Of a DNA stretch of 61,674 nt, positions 17,610 through 26,332 are shown in pieces; position 1 is the first letter of the stretch, and every line of letters starts with the position of its first letter. Below the pieces are notes generated by a model. It had not been told where the DNA came from and ran no database searches. It worked only from the letters and a program-made list of their open reading frames with translations. The translations under genes were made by a program, and so were the position numbers. The stretch is from Comamonadaceae bacterium (lineage in GTDB: Bacteria; Pseudomonadota; Gammaproteobacteria; Burkholderiales; Burkholderiaceae_C): contig JAIXOX010000120.1 in NCBI GenBank assembly GCA_027486555.1, forward strand, positions 1-61,674. The letters run 5' to 3'.

Positions 17610-19811
17610 TCAGGGCTTGGCTGGGGCGGGGGCCGATGAAGAGGAAGAGGGGGAGGGGGAGGGGGAATCGCCCGCGGTCAATGGGGGAAGGACGGCCGAC
17701 CCGGGCACGGGCAGCGCACCGTTGGCGGCGGGCTGAAAGCCCATTTGGTTGAGCCGCATTTGTTCGTACCGGCCCAGCGACAGGGCCTCGGTGGCCGCAC
17801 CGTCACGCACCACCACCGGGCGCAAAAACACCATCAGGTTGGTTTTTTTGCGGCTGCGTGCTTCGGCCCGAAACAGGTTGCCAAAGATCGGAATGTCGCC
17901 CAAGCCGGGCACTTTTTCCTGGGTGTTGGTGGTGTCGTCTTGCAGCAAGCCGCCCAGCACCACGATGGAGCCATCTTCGACCAGCACACTCGACTCGATG
18001 GAGCGTTTGTTGGTGATCAGCCCGGCGGTCGATGAGCTTTTGCTGTCGATGCTGCTGACCTCTTGGAAGATTTGCATCTTGACGGTGCCGTTTTCGCTGA
18101 TCTGCGGCTTGACCCGCAGGGTCAGGCCCACGTCTTTGCGCTCAATGGTTTGAAACGGGTTGACCGCGCCCGCGTTGGTGTTGTTGGACGTGTATTGGCC
18201 CGTCACAAAGGGCACGTTTTGACCAATGACGATTTTGGCTTCTTCGTTGTCCAGGGTGAGCAAATTGGGCGTGGACAGCACATTGGCGTCGCCATTGGAC
18301 TGTAAAAACCGCGCCAATGCGCCCAAGGCCAACACGCCGTTGCGCCGCTCGCCAAGGGCCACATTCAGGCCTGTGGAAGGGGCGAGGTTGCCGGTGGCCG
18401 CACTGGCTGCCAAACTGAACAAATTGGTGCCACCCACCGCAAAGTTGGTGCCCAGCACGCCCACCGCGTTGCCATTGGTGCCACCTGTGCCGCTGAGCCA
18501 CTGCACGCCAAATTCGGCGGCTTTGTCGGCGCTGACTTCGGCAATCAGGCTTTCCACAAACACCTGCGCGCGGCGTTGGTCGAGCATCTCGATCACCGAG
18601 CGCAGTTGCCGGTATTGGGGTTCGGGGGCGGTGATGATGAGCGAGTTGGTGGCCGGGTCGGCCTGGATTTGGCCGCCTGTGGAGGGGCTGGCGCTGGCGT
18701 TCAGGCCGGTGCTGGCAGCGTTTGCCGGACCTGCCGCAGTGGGCGTGCCTGCGCTGGCTGGGGCGCTGCCAGCTGTGCTGCGCGACTCGCCCGACAGGGC
18801 GGCACGCAAGGTGACGGCCAGTTTGGTGGCGTCGGCATTCTTCAGGTACACCACATGGATGTTGCCACTGGCCGCGCCCGGACCGGTGGCGCTGGGCTGG
18901 TCCAGTTGGCTGACCAGGCCGCGTACCAAGGCCAGACGGGCCGGGTTGGCGGCGCGCACGATCAAGGCGTTGGTGCGCACATCGGGCAGCACGGTGGTTT
19001 TGAACAAGTTGTCGGTTTGCCCTTGGCTGGCCGCGGCCGCTGCGGCCGTGGATTCGAGCAGGCGCAGCACCATGGGCGCCAGGTCGCTGGCCACACCGTG
19101 TTGCAGCCGGATCATCTCGACCCCGGTGGCGTTGGCCACATCGAGTGCCGCCACGATGCGGGCCAGGCGTTGCAGGTTGTCGCTGTAGTCGGTGATCACC
19201 AGGGCGTTGGTGCCGGGGTTGACGTTGATGGTGTTGTTGGGGCTGATCAGCGGGCGCAGCACCGGCACCAGGTTGTTGGCGTTTTCGTGGTTCAAACGAA
19301 AAATCTGGGTGATGATTTGGCCGCTGCTGGCGGGCACGGCACCGGCCGAGACGGCGCTGCTTTGCAGCTTGGCTTCGGCCTCAGGCAATACGGTGTAAAG
19401 GCCCGATGACTCCACCAGGGCAAAGCCTTGGGTGCGCAGCTGCACTGCAAACAGGCGCAAGGCCTGGGCAGGGGGCACGGGCAGTTGGCTGGACAGCGAG
19501 ACCGTGCCCTTGACCCGGGGGTCCACCACCACGTTGTGGCCCGACAAGGTTGCCAGGGTGCGGGCCACGGCTTCGATGTCGGCGTTGACAAAGTTGAGCG
19601 TGACCGGCTCTTGCCGTGTGGCTTTGCGGGCGGGGGGCTTGGCTGGCGACTGGGCTGCGTTGCTGGCCAGGCTTGGGGCCTGAGTGGCATCGGTGTTGGG
19701 AGCTTGGGCCAGTGCGCTGGACAGGCAGACCCAGCTCAGCGCCAAAGGCTGCCAAAGGCGTGTGGACGACAAGGGCTGGGACAGGCGGGCAAAGAGGGGG
19801 GTGGCGTTCAT
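17610..19811 (-). CDS. gspD: Type II secretion outer-membrane secretin GspD
   Basis: A 733-residue secretin. Signal peptide MNATPLFARLSQPL then LALSWVCLSSALAQ; N0 domain with LNFVNADIEAVARTLATLSG; N1-N3 repeats (VPVLRPLISPNNTINVNPGT, LVPRGLVSQ-type region at ALVRGLVSQLD); then the secretin core VFVESLIAEVSADKAAEFGV and the signature LGDIPIFGNLFR. It ends in a Ser/Pro/Ala-rich tail (PSPSPSSSSSAPAPAKP) with no lipobox or S-domain partner visible. An Ala/Thr/Gly-rich insert lies in the N3 region, as often seen. Forms the channel for folded proteins across the outer membrane. Confidence 0.96.
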   Translation of the reverse strand: MNATPLFARLSQPLSSTRLWQPLALSWVCLSSALAQAPNTDATQAPSLASNAAQSPAKPPARKATRQEPVTLNFVNADIEAVARTLATLSGHNVVVDPRVKGTVSLSSQLPVPPAQALRLFAVQLRTQGFALVESSGLYTVLPEAEAKLQSSAVSAGAVPASSGQIITQIFRLNHENANNLVPVLRPLISPNNTINVNPGTNALVITDYSDNLQRLARIVAALDVANATGVEMIRLQHGVASDLAPMVLRLLESTAAAAAASQGQTDNLFKTTVLPDVRTNALIVRAANPARLALVRGLVSQLDQPSATGPGAASGNIHVVYLKNADATKLAVTLRAALSGESRSTAGSAPASAGTPTAAGPANAASTGLNASASPSTGGQIQADPATNSLIITAPEPQYRQLRSVIEMLDQRRAQVFVESLIAEVSADKAAEFGVQWLSGTGGTNGNAVGVLGTNFAVGGTNLFSLAASAATGNLAPSTGLNVALGERRNGVLALGALARFLQSNGDANVLSTPNLLTLDNEEAKIVIGQNVPFVTGQYTSNNTNAGAVNPFQTIERKDVGLTLRVKPQISENGTVKMQIFQEVSSIDSKSSSTAGLITNKRSIESSVLVEDGSIVVLGGLLQDDTTNTQEKVPGLGDIPIFGNLFRAEARSRKKTNLMVFLRPVVVRDGAATEALSLGRYEQMRLNQMGFQPAANGALPVPGSAVLPPLTAGDSPSPSPSSSSSAPAPAKP

Positions 19812-19843
19812 GGTGTGGGCGGGTTCAATCGGTGGTGTGGGGT

Positions 19844-20647
19844 TCAGCCCAGAGACAGCAGGCTGCGTGGGCCTTCGCGGCGGCCCACAATGTTCAGCAA
19901 ATTGGACAAGGCCGCTTCGTACCCTTCTTGGGCACTGGCTTGGCCAGAAAAGCGCAGACGTGCGCCGACCCATTGGCCTTGCCCACTCAAGAGCAAAGGC
20001 CCTTGCAGGGTGCTCAGTTTCAGCTCGGGGGTGGCGGTGCCTTCGGGGCGGCCGTTCAGTTGAATGAGGTAGCTGCCCATTGGTTTGAGGGTGCTCAGGC
20101 GGGAGGACAGTTGCTGCACTTGCAACTCGACTTGGCCTGTCATTTGCAGACGGCCTTCGCTCCAGCGCAGTTGCAAGCCTTCGCTGCGCCATTGCAGTTG
20201 GCCTTCGGGTTGCAGGGTGTTCCAGGGTGCGCCCAGACCGCTGAGCAAAGCCGCCGGCCATTGCGAGAGGTGGTCGCTGATGTTCAGTTGCAGTGTGGAC
20301 AGTCCCAGCTGCAGCGACACACTGGCCGGTTGCGCCATGCAGCACTCGGCACGCCACAGCACGCGCAGGCCCGTCCAGCCGGGTTCGATGCGCCAACGCA
20401 GTCGACCGGGCAGGGCTTGCGCGTCACGGCTGCCCGCACCCCCGCTGAGCACCAACTGCGCCGATCCGGCCCACAAGCTGTTGCGCGGTTGCAAGAGCTG
20501 CACCCGGCCTTGACTGGCTTGCGCCACACCCCAAGCCAGCCAGCGTGCAGGAGCCCACACGCAGGTGGCCACCAGCAGGCCCAGCAATGCGCCCCAAAGC
20601 GCATGCCGCCATTGCGGGCGAAGGGCAGGGGTGATGCGCTTGTTCAT
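19844..20647 (-). CDS. gspN: Type II secretion protein GspN
   Basis: A 267-residue bitopic inner-membrane protein: short basic N-terminus (MNKRITPALRPQWRH), one span (ALWGALLGLLVATCVWAPA), and a periplasmic domain with the GspN pattern GRVQLLQPRNSLWAGSAQLVLSGG and RLRWRIEPGW. Overlaps gspM by four bases and precedes gspD. GspN is an accessory, non-universal component of the platform. Identification rests on position and these blocks. Confidence 0.88.
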   Translation of the reverse strand: MNKRITPALRPQWRHALWGALLGLLVATCVWAPARWLAWGVAQASQGRVQLLQPRNSLWAGSAQLVLSGGAGSRDAQALPGRLRWRIEPGWTGLRVLWRAECCMAQPASVSLQLGLSTLQLNISDHLSQWPAALLSGLGAPWNTLQPEGQLQWRSEGLQLRWSEGRLQMTGQVELQVQQLSSRLSTLKPMGSYLIQLNGRPEGTATPELKLSTLQGPLLLSGQGQWVGARLRFSGQASAQEGYEAALSNLLNIVGRREGPRSLLSLG

Positions 20648-21243
20648 GGCGTGGCGGGCAAACGAAGCACGACACTGCCGCGCCAATGCATGGCGCTGGT
20701 GTCGGCGGGGGGTGCGCTCAGGGGTACAGGGGCTGATGTGAGGGCTGTAGCGAGTGCTGTTGCCGCGGGTGTTGAAGAGGGTGCCGGTTTTTGCGTCGGC
20801 AGCACCTGTTGCAGTTGGGCTTGGACGGGCAGGGCCTGTGCCCGTTCACGGGCTTGGCTGAGCCAGCGGGCCATGCTGTCGGCTGGTGCAGATTCAACAC
20901 TCAAGGTGGCACGATCGCCTTGCACCTGAATGCGCGCGCCCGTGCCCAGATCGCGCACGCTGGCTTCCAGCCATTGGCGGGCTTGGGCGGCGCTGTTGGC
21001 GGGTGCCGATTGCAGGCGTTGGGCTTGGGCTTGCAGTTCGCGCATGCGCTGGGTTTGCCGGTCCAGCTCGGCTTGCTTGGCGGGGGCCAGCTGCCAAGTG
21101 CGCCAAGCGGGGTCCAGGACCAGGCTCCACAGCAAAGCCAGTGTCAGCAGCAGGGCGACCAGGGCCAAGCCCTTTTTTTCGCGTGGATTTCGTTGCTGCC
21201 ACGCCTGTTGCAGCGCTTGCAAAGGCAAGTGGGTGCGGCTCAT
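20644..21243 (-). CDS. gspM: Type II secretion protein GspM
   Basis: A 199-residue bitopic protein: cytoplasmic NPREKKGL, a single span (ALVALLLTLALLWSLVLDP), a coiled-coil stretch of Gln/Arg/Leu (LDRQTQRMRELQAQAQRLQ), then a small periplasmic ferredoxin-like domain (IQVQGDRATLSVESAPADSM). Sequence conservation in GspM is weak, but architecture and position between gspL and gspN settle it. Start and stop overlap the neighbours by four bases each. Confidence 0.9.
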   Translation of the reverse strand: MSRTHLPLQALQQAWQQRNPREKKGLALVALLLTLALLWSLVLDPAWRTWQLAPAKQAELDRQTQRMRELQAQAQRLQSAPANSAAQARQWLEASVRDLGTGARIQVQGDRATLSVESAPADSMARWLSQARERAQALPVQAQLQQVLPTQKPAPSSTPAATALATALTSAPVPLSAPPADTSAMHWRGSVVLRLPATP

Positions 21244-22487
21244 GGGGTGCTTTCTTTGGCGGGTGTCAAAGACATCAACCAGCCTTCGCCCGCTGGCGTG
21301 AGCAGGTAGCCTTGGGCTTGCAGGGCGGTTTTCAGGGTGGATTGCTCACTGGCGGTGGGCTGAAAGCTTTGCAGCCGCAGCTGGCCGCTTTGGTAGGTCC
21401 ATTGGCGCGGTGCTGCCGTGCCTGCCGGCAGCGCCTGACCCAAGGCGGCGAGCATGGCTTCGAGGTCGGCAGGGCCGAGTTGGCCGGAGTTTTGCTGCAG
21501 CCGTTCGACTTCCCGCGCCATTTGGACCGGGGCATCCACCACGAGCTGGGTTTGCGGAAAGCTTTCTTTGAGCATGCGGGCCCAACTTTGTTCTTCGGCC
21601 TGCCAGTTGGCGCGTGTTTTCCAGGCCCAGGCGTTCAAGCCCACAACTTGGCTGAGCAACAACAAACCCAAGGCCCAACGGGTAGGACGCCACACGGGGC
21701 TGTTCCACAGGGTGCTCAGGCCCTTTTGGCCCTGTTTGAGGTAACGCGCTTGGGCGTTGGCCCGAAAGTCAAACTGCGCCAAATCCCAATCGGAGGCCAT
21801 GGCTTGGAGCCAGTGTTGCCCCGGGGGCATGAGTTGGGCAGGGCGGCCCAGGGCTTCGGTGATCGGGGCCACCACGGCCGACTCGGCCAAAAGCTGGGCG
21901 CTTTGCAGCGCTTGAGGGCTCAGGCCAAAGCGTTCTGCCAAGGTGCGCAAAGGGGCCAGAGGCATGCCCCAGACGCCGCGTTCGGGGTGCGCCGCCCACA
22001 GCCAGCCGGTCTGATCATCGCCCAGGGCCAGCAGTTGAAGGGGCGCGGTGCTCGGGGCGATTTCGGGCACGATGCGGTGCACCTGCAGCCCGGCTTGTTC
22101 GAGCACTTGGAGGTGCTCGCGCAGCCAGTGGCGTTGGCACACGCCCACCCAGGCTTGGGGCAAGTCTTTCCAGCTGGTTTGTAAGGCCATGTGCAGCTGG
22201 GCAGGGTCGTCGAGCAGGCGGTCTTCGAGCAGGCCTTGCAAGGCCGCTTGCAGGCGTGAGGCCTGTTTGTGCAGGCCTGGTGGCAACTCAACCCGGTGCC
22301 ACGACACGCAGGCCGCAGGCAATAAAACCAGCACTTCGGTCTGCCGGTCAGCGCTGGGCAGCAAGGTGCTGGCCGACCATTGCAGGCGCAGGGAAGCCGG
22401 TTCACGCTCGGGCTGCACCAAGGCGTGGAGGTAAACCGTGGCTGGGCCGGCTGGGCTGGGGGGCAATTGAATGATCAGGGTGCGCAT
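21240..22487 (-). CDS. gspL: Type II secretion protein GspL
   Basis: A 415-residue inner-membrane protein that binds GspE on the cytoplasmic side. The N-terminal half is an actin-like fold typical of GspL (VLVLLPAACVSWHRVELPPG, RLQAALQGLLEDRLLDDP), a single span follows near residue 270 (ALGLLLLSQVVGLNAWAW), then a periplasmic ferredoxin-like domain. Start MRTLIIQLPP at ATG 22487. Overlaps gspM by four bases; eight bases follow gspK. Confidence 0.93.
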   Translation of the reverse strand: MRTLIIQLPPSPAGPATVYLHALVQPEREPASLRLQWSASTLLPSADRQTEVLVLLPAACVSWHRVELPPGLHKQASRLQAALQGLLEDRLLDDPAQLHMALQTSWKDLPQAWVGVCQRHWLREHLQVLEQAGLQVHRIVPEIAPSTAPLQLLALGDDQTGWLWAAHPERGVWGMPLAPLRTLAERFGLSPQALQSAQLLAESAVVAPITEALGRPAQLMPPGQHWLQAMASDWDLAQFDFRANAQARYLKQGQKGLSTLWNSPVWRPTRWALGLLLLSQVVGLNAWAWKTRANWQAEEQSWARMLKESFPQTQLVVDAPVQMAREVERLQQNSGQLGPADLEAMLAALGQALPAGTAAPRQWTYQSGQLRLQSFQPTASEQSTLKTALQAQGYLLTPAGEGWLMSLTPAKESTP

Positions 22488-22494
22488 GTGCAAA

Positions 22495-23517
22495 TCATTG
22501 TAGAGGGGCACTGTGACTTTGCTGGGGGCTTTTGACTCGCCACAGCATGCGCACTTGGTTGCCTTCGCGACGAACCAGGGCCAGCTCTTGCTGGACCACG
22601 TTGTCGATGCGCATGCGCCCCAGCACCTCAAAGTAACGGCTTTGCACGCTGTGCTGTTTGTCGTTGAGCTGCAAACCTGCCGCACCCAGCGCCTCGCGGG
22701 CCGCGTTCAAGCTGGCCCAGTGTCCCCGTGCTCGCAAGGCAAGCGCTTGCCGTGCGGACGACAGGTCAAACCCCACCAGGCTGGCCGAGAGCACTTCGGC
22801 CGACGCGGTGTTGAGGTTGATGGGCGTGGGCTCGGGCAGCACGGTGATGTGTTCTTGCAAGGCGAGCAAGGTGGCTGGACTCAGGCCCATCCAGCGCAAC
22901 TGGGCGGTTTGTTGCGGCACCAAGGGGGCGGGTGTGGCATTGCCCAAGGCGGATTGGCGGTTGCTGCTGTGGTGTGCTTGGGCGGCCAACCACTGTTCGA
23001 CCAGCTTTTGCATCTCGGACTGGGGCAGTTGCAAACGGTCAAACAGCGCAGCCAATTGCGCCAGGGCCAGGGGCGAGGGTTTGCCGTCTTCGAGCAGGTT
23101 GGTCAGGTTCATGCGCGATTGGGCGTCGGTGATTCGGCCCGATAAAAAGACCTCGGCATCGTCTTCGCGCCATTGCTGGTCTTGTGACAAAAACGAGGAC
23201 AGTTTGGACTCTTGCACCGGCAAAGCCCAAGGTTCCCCCAAATGGTCAACGCCTGCACCTTGAGCAGAGATCGCGTCTTCGCGCAAAATCAACCGGGACC
23301 AGTCTAGGGCACCGGTCATCATCCAGGCGGTTTGGCTTCGGCCGCGTTCGGCCGATTCAATTTCAACTTGCCGCCACTGTTGCCACAGGGCGGCACTGGC
23401 CAGTGTGGCCACCAGGGCCACGGTGAGCATGGCCACCAGCAAGGCGGCACCGCCTTGGCCCGGCAGTTGTGAGTGTCGAGCTGTCTGGGTGTGACGGGGG
23501 GGGTGAGGCCGTGTCAT
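22495..23517 (-). CDS. gspK: Type II secretion minor pseudopilin GspK
   Basis: A 340-residue minor pseudopilin of the pilus tip. The prepilin leader ends in QLPGQGG with cleavage before AALLVAMLTVALVATLASAA; the +5 position lacks the glutamate, as is typical for GspK. The large periplasmic domain has RITDAQSRMNLTNLL and the helix-hairpin-helix-like INLNTASAEVLSASL. Start ATG 23517 overlaps the gspJ stop by four bases. Confidence 0.93.
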   Translation of the reverse strand: MTRPHPPRHTQTARHSQLPGQGGAALLVAMLTVALVATLASAALWQQWRQVEIESAERGRSQTAWMMTGALDWSRLILREDAISAQGAGVDHLGEPWALPVQESKLSSFLSQDQQWREDDAEVFLSGRITDAQSRMNLTNLLEDGKPSPLALAQLAALFDRLQLPQSEMQKLVEQWLAAQAHHSSNRQSALGNATPAPLVPQQTAQLRWMGLSPATLLALQEHITVLPEPTPINLNTASAEVLSASLVGFDLSSARQALALRARGHWASLNAAREALGAAGLQLNDKQHSVQSRYFEVLGRMRIDNVVQQELALVRREGNQVRMLWRVKSPQQSHSAPLQ

Positions 23518-24272
23518 GAGGGGACTCCAGACAAGGTGGGGCGCACCCAGTCCAGCGTCACAGGGCCAGCACCGGCTGGCCCAGGGGGCAAGCTCAGCAC
23601 CAAGCGCACACCATCCGGTGTTTTGCTGGCGCTGGTGGATGCAGGGGAGGGGGCGGCTGCAGGCGTGTCGGGTGGTTTGGGCGACTGGGCTGGGACGCTG
23701 GTGCCTGCCGTGACGGCATCGCTGGACAAAGGGTTGGTCCAAGCCCCGCCCCGGTGCACAAAAATTTGCCATCCCGCCAAAGGGTGGATTTGAATTTGCC
23801 CGACGCGCGACGCATCGTCGGGTGTCTGGCTCCATTGCCGGGCCGCATCCCAGGCGGTTTGCCAGTCCTGGTTTTGGGTCAGTGCAGCCGACTGCCAGCG
23901 TTGCCAGTCGCCGCCACCGGGCCGACCCGGGTCCACGCGCCACGTCCAAGCCACCACCTGCACGCTGGGCACAGGACCGCTGGGTGATGTGGGGGCGTCT
24001 GCGCTGCGGCGTGTCAGGCGAAGCACTTGACCGTCCCAATCCCAGCTGGGGGTGCCAGTCAATTCGGCCAATTGGTCCAGGTCGGTTTGCCATTGCGCCA
24101 GGCCTGCTTGCAGGGTGCGGATGTCGTCGGCGCGGGTTTGCAGGCCGCTTTGTGTGCGCAACATGCCATCGATCCCGCGCCAGGCCATCAGGCTCATCAA
24201 GGCCATGATGGCAATGGCCACCAGCACCTCGATCAGGGTGAAGCCGCGCGCACGGGAGGGGGGTGACACCAT
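23514..24272 (-). CDS. gspJ: Type II secretion minor pseudopilin GspJ
   Basis: A 252-residue minor pseudopilin. The leader MVSPPSRARG is followed by the prepilin N-terminus FTLIEVLVAIAIMALMSLMA (cleavage after Gly, Glu at +5). Conserved WRGIDGM follows. A Pro/Ala/Ser-rich insertion (PKPPDTPAAAPSPASTSA) interrupts the C-terminal domain and is not typical. Overlaps gspK and gspI by four bases at either end. Confidence 0.93.
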   Translation of the reverse strand: MVSPPSRARGFTLIEVLVAIAIMALMSLMAWRGIDGMLRTQSGLQTRADDIRTLQAGLAQWQTDLDQLAELTGTPSWDWDGQVLRLTRRSADAPTSPSGPVPSVQVVAWTWRVDPGRPGGGDWQRWQSAALTQNQDWQTAWDAARQWSQTPDDASRVGQIQIHPLAGWQIFVHRGGAWTNPLSSDAVTAGTSVPAQSPKPPDTPAAAPSPASTSASKTPDGVRLVLSLPPGPAGAGPVTLDWVRPTLSGVPS

Positions 24273-24694
24273 CAGTTGCGCCCCATCACGGTGGACAGTT
24301 GCAGCACAAAGTCGCCTTGGTCCAACACGCGTGCATCGACCCGCCGAAAATTCGGGTTGGGGGTGGGGCGCACCGACACCTCGACTTGCAGCAGGCGACC
24401 GGCTTGGGGGCATTCGATGCTGCGGTTGCCGTTGTCGGGCAACTGCCTTCGCAATCGCAGGGCGATGAGTTCGTTTTCAGCGCAAATTTGCCCCAACATG
24501 CTCACGGTTTGTCGATCGGCGTTGCGCACCAGCGAGCCCGTGGCTTGCAAGCCGGCCAAAAGGGCCACAGCCGTGATGCTCAAAGCCACCAACACCTCGA
24601 TCAAGGTGAAGCCTTGCGCAGACAGGCCGAGGCGGCCCCTGCTGCGGCGGGCTGTTTCAGGCCTGTGGGGGCCGCTGTTGCGCGGGGATTTCAT
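24272..24694 (-). CDS. gspI: Type II secretion minor pseudopilin GspI
   Basis: A 140-residue minor pseudopilin with a long basic leader (MKSPRNSGPHRPETARRSRG) before SAQGFTLIEVLVALSITAVA. The C-terminal part has the GspI elements ENELIALRLRRQLP and VEVSVRPTPNPNFRRVDARV. Starts at ATG 24694, overlapping the gspH stop; its stop overlaps the gspJ start by one base (TGATG type). Confidence 0.92.
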   Translation of the reverse strand: MKSPRNSGPHRPETARRSRGRLGLSAQGFTLIEVLVALSITAVALLAGLQATGSLVRNADRQTVSMLGQICAENELIALRLRRQLPDNGNRSIECPQAGRLLQVEVSVRPTPNPNFRRVDARVLDQGDFVLQLSTVMGRN

Positions 24695-25209
24695 GGTGGG
24701 GCGGTGCCGGTGGGGGGGGCGTTTTGCACGCGAAAAGGGCGCAAACCGTCGGTGACCACCCACAAACGATTGTCTGGGCGTTCGCTGCTGCTGATGGCCA
24801 GAGCCTGCGGGCCAATGAGTGGCTCCGGCCCCAAAATGAGGGATTGACCAGGTGCCGTGCGGGTGGTGTCGCTCAGCCATTGACTCGGCAGCCCGGGGGG
24901 CGGCAAGCCCTCAAAGACAAAGGCCGGCCCTTGTCCATTAGCTTGTGCTGCACCTTGCGCCCGCCAGACCACGGGCAAGCCGTTCGCACGGGCCTGGGCA
25001 CGGCCGGTTTCCAGCAGCGCCGCCAGGCGCTCGGCGTCGCGTTGCAAGGCGCTGTCAGCGCTGTCACGCAGTGACAGACTCACGCCGGCCATGGCCAAGG
25101 CCATCAAGGCCATGACCACCAACAGTTCGAGCAGCGTGAAGCCCCTGCACAGGGCTGCAGGGCCAAGGTGGCGATGGTGGCGTTTATTGCCAGCTGCCGA
25201 TGTCTGCAT
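24691..25209 (-). CDS. gspH: Type II secretion minor pseudopilin GspH
   Basis: A 172-residue pseudopilin: basic leader, prepilin motif CRGFTLLELLVVMALMALAM, and a globular C-terminal domain with RLAALLETGRAQARANGLPV as in GspH. The chosen ATG (MQTSAAGNKRHH) lies 26 bases inside the end of gspG, indicating overlap within the operon. Its role is in the pseudopilus tip complex. Confidence 0.92.
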   Translation of the reverse strand: MQTSAAGNKRHHRHLGPAALCRGFTLLELLVVMALMALAMAGVSLSLRDSADSALQRDAERLAALLETGRAQARANGLPVVWRAQGAAQANGQGPAFVFEGLPPPGLPSQWLSDTTRTAPGQSLILGPEPLIGPQALAISSSERPDNRLWVVTDGLRPFRVQNAPPTGTAPP

Positions 25210-25633
25210 TGTTGCCCTCACCGCCGGCTTGACCGTCAGCGCCAAAGGACAGCACATCGACCTCACCCTTGATGCCGGGGTTCATGTATTGGTAAGGACG
25301 CCCCCAAGGGTCATTGGGCAGCTTGTCCAGGTAGGGCTTCCAATTGACGGGCACGGGTTCGGTGGTGGGCTTGAGGGTGAGCGCACCCAGGCCTTGGGCA
25401 CCAGTGGGGAAACGCTGGTTGTCCAGCTTGTAGAGTTTGAGGGCCTGCATCAGGTTGCCCACATCGGTGCGGGCGGCCGTGATGCGGGCATCGTCGGCTC
25501 GGCCCAGCACATTGGGCACGATCAGCGCGGCCAGCACGCCAATGATGGCCAGCACGACCATGAGTTCGATCAGGGTAAAGCCCCGCTGACGGCGGGAGGA
25601 AGGGGTGGCAGGTGTTTTCATGGCGTCGATCAT
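25184..25633 (-). CDS. gspG: Type II secretion major pseudopilin GspG
   Basis: A 149-residue major pseudopilin, the main pseudopilus subunit. The prepilin leader ends RRQRG and is followed by FTLIELMVVLAIIGVLAALI; the domain has the diagnostic LYKLDNQRFPTGAQGLGAL, DPWGRPYQYMNPG and GEVDVLSFGADG. Two possible starts are MIDAMK at 25633 and MKTP at 25621; neither has a strong ribosome-binding site. First gene of the minus-strand gsp operon, with its start only about 9 bases from divergent gspC. Confidence 0.96.
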   Translation of the reverse strand: MIDAMKTPATPSSRRQRGFTLIELMVVLAIIGVLAALIVPNVLGRADDARITAARTDVGNLMQALKLYKLDNQRFPTGAQGLGALTLKPTTEPVPVNWKPYLDKLPNDPWGRPYQYMNPGIKGEVDVLSFGADGQAGGEGNNADIGSWQ

Positions 25634-25642
25634 AATGCGCCC

Positions 25643-26119
25643 ATGTTAATGTCCAATTACGCTTTTCAAGCCCGCCCTTGGTGGCCCGCCTTGGTGAGCG
25701 CATCCATGGGGTGTGCCGCCGCAGCCAGCATCGCTTATTGGGTGCTTCAGTACCCATCTGGCGGGGCCGCTGCCCCTGTGGCGCTGGTGTCCCAACCCGC
25801 CTCCGTGGCCCAGACGGCAGGCCCAGACAGCACTTCTCCCTTGCACCGTGCTTGGGGCGTCAAGGGCCTAACACCTGTGATGAGTGTGGCGCAGTCCAGT
25901 CGCTACCAATTGTTGGGGGTGGTGGCCGGTGCCTCCGGCAGAGGCAGCGCATTGATTGCCGTGGATGGACAAGCCCCCAAGGCCTACCGCGCCGGGCAGG
26001 CCTTGTCCGAGGGCCTGTTTTTGCAAAGCCTAGGCCAGCGCCAAGTCCAGCTTGGCCCCGCCACAACAGGCCCGTCTTCGTTTGTTTTGAGTCTGCCCGC
26101 CCTCGACAAAACCCCTTGA
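25643..26119 (+). CDS. gspC: Type II secretion inner-membrane protein GspC (short form)
   Basis: A 158-residue bitopic protein: short cytoplasmic N-terminus, one span (ALVSASMGCAAAASIAYWVL), a linker, then the homology-region domain (YQLLGVVAGASGRGSALIAV, KAYRAGQALSEGLFLQSLGQ) that contacts GspD. It stops without a PDZ or coiled-coil domain, shorter than the roughly 270-300 residues of enterobacterial GspC. Divergent from gspG. The start may be ATG 25643 or 25649. Confidence 0.88.
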   Translation: MLMSNYAFQARPWWPALVSASMGCAAAASIAYWVLQYPSGGAAAPVALVSQPASVAQTAGPDSTSPLHRAWGVKGLTPVMSVAQSSRYQLLGVVAGASGRGSALIAVDGQAPKAYRAGQALSEGLFLQSLGQRQVQLGPATTGPSSFVLSLPALDKTP

Positions 26120-26133
26120 CCTTTGCTGCCTTT

Positions 26134-26300
26134 GTAGGAGCGACGCCCTCGTCGCGATCAAGCCTCGTAAATCACCACCCATCGCCCAGGCTGCGGGGCT
26201 CCCACAAAGAAGCAGGCCATCCCCCTGTAGGAGCGACGCCCTCGTCGCGATCAAGCCTCGCAAACCACCACCCATCGCCGCCCTGGGGCAGGGCTTCCAC
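26134..26300. repeat. Two REP-type elements between gspC and ilvA
   Basis: Two copies run GTAGGAGCGACGCCCTCGTC...(T/C)CCAC at 26134-26205 and 26227-26300. Each has a hairpin arm GCGACGCCCTCGTCGC and an opposite, more degenerate arm. They lie between the convergent ends of gspC and ilvA; nothing else is seen in this gap. Confidence 0.85.
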
Positions 26301-26332
26301 ATTTCCTTGGTAAGAGCTTGCCCTGCAAGCGA

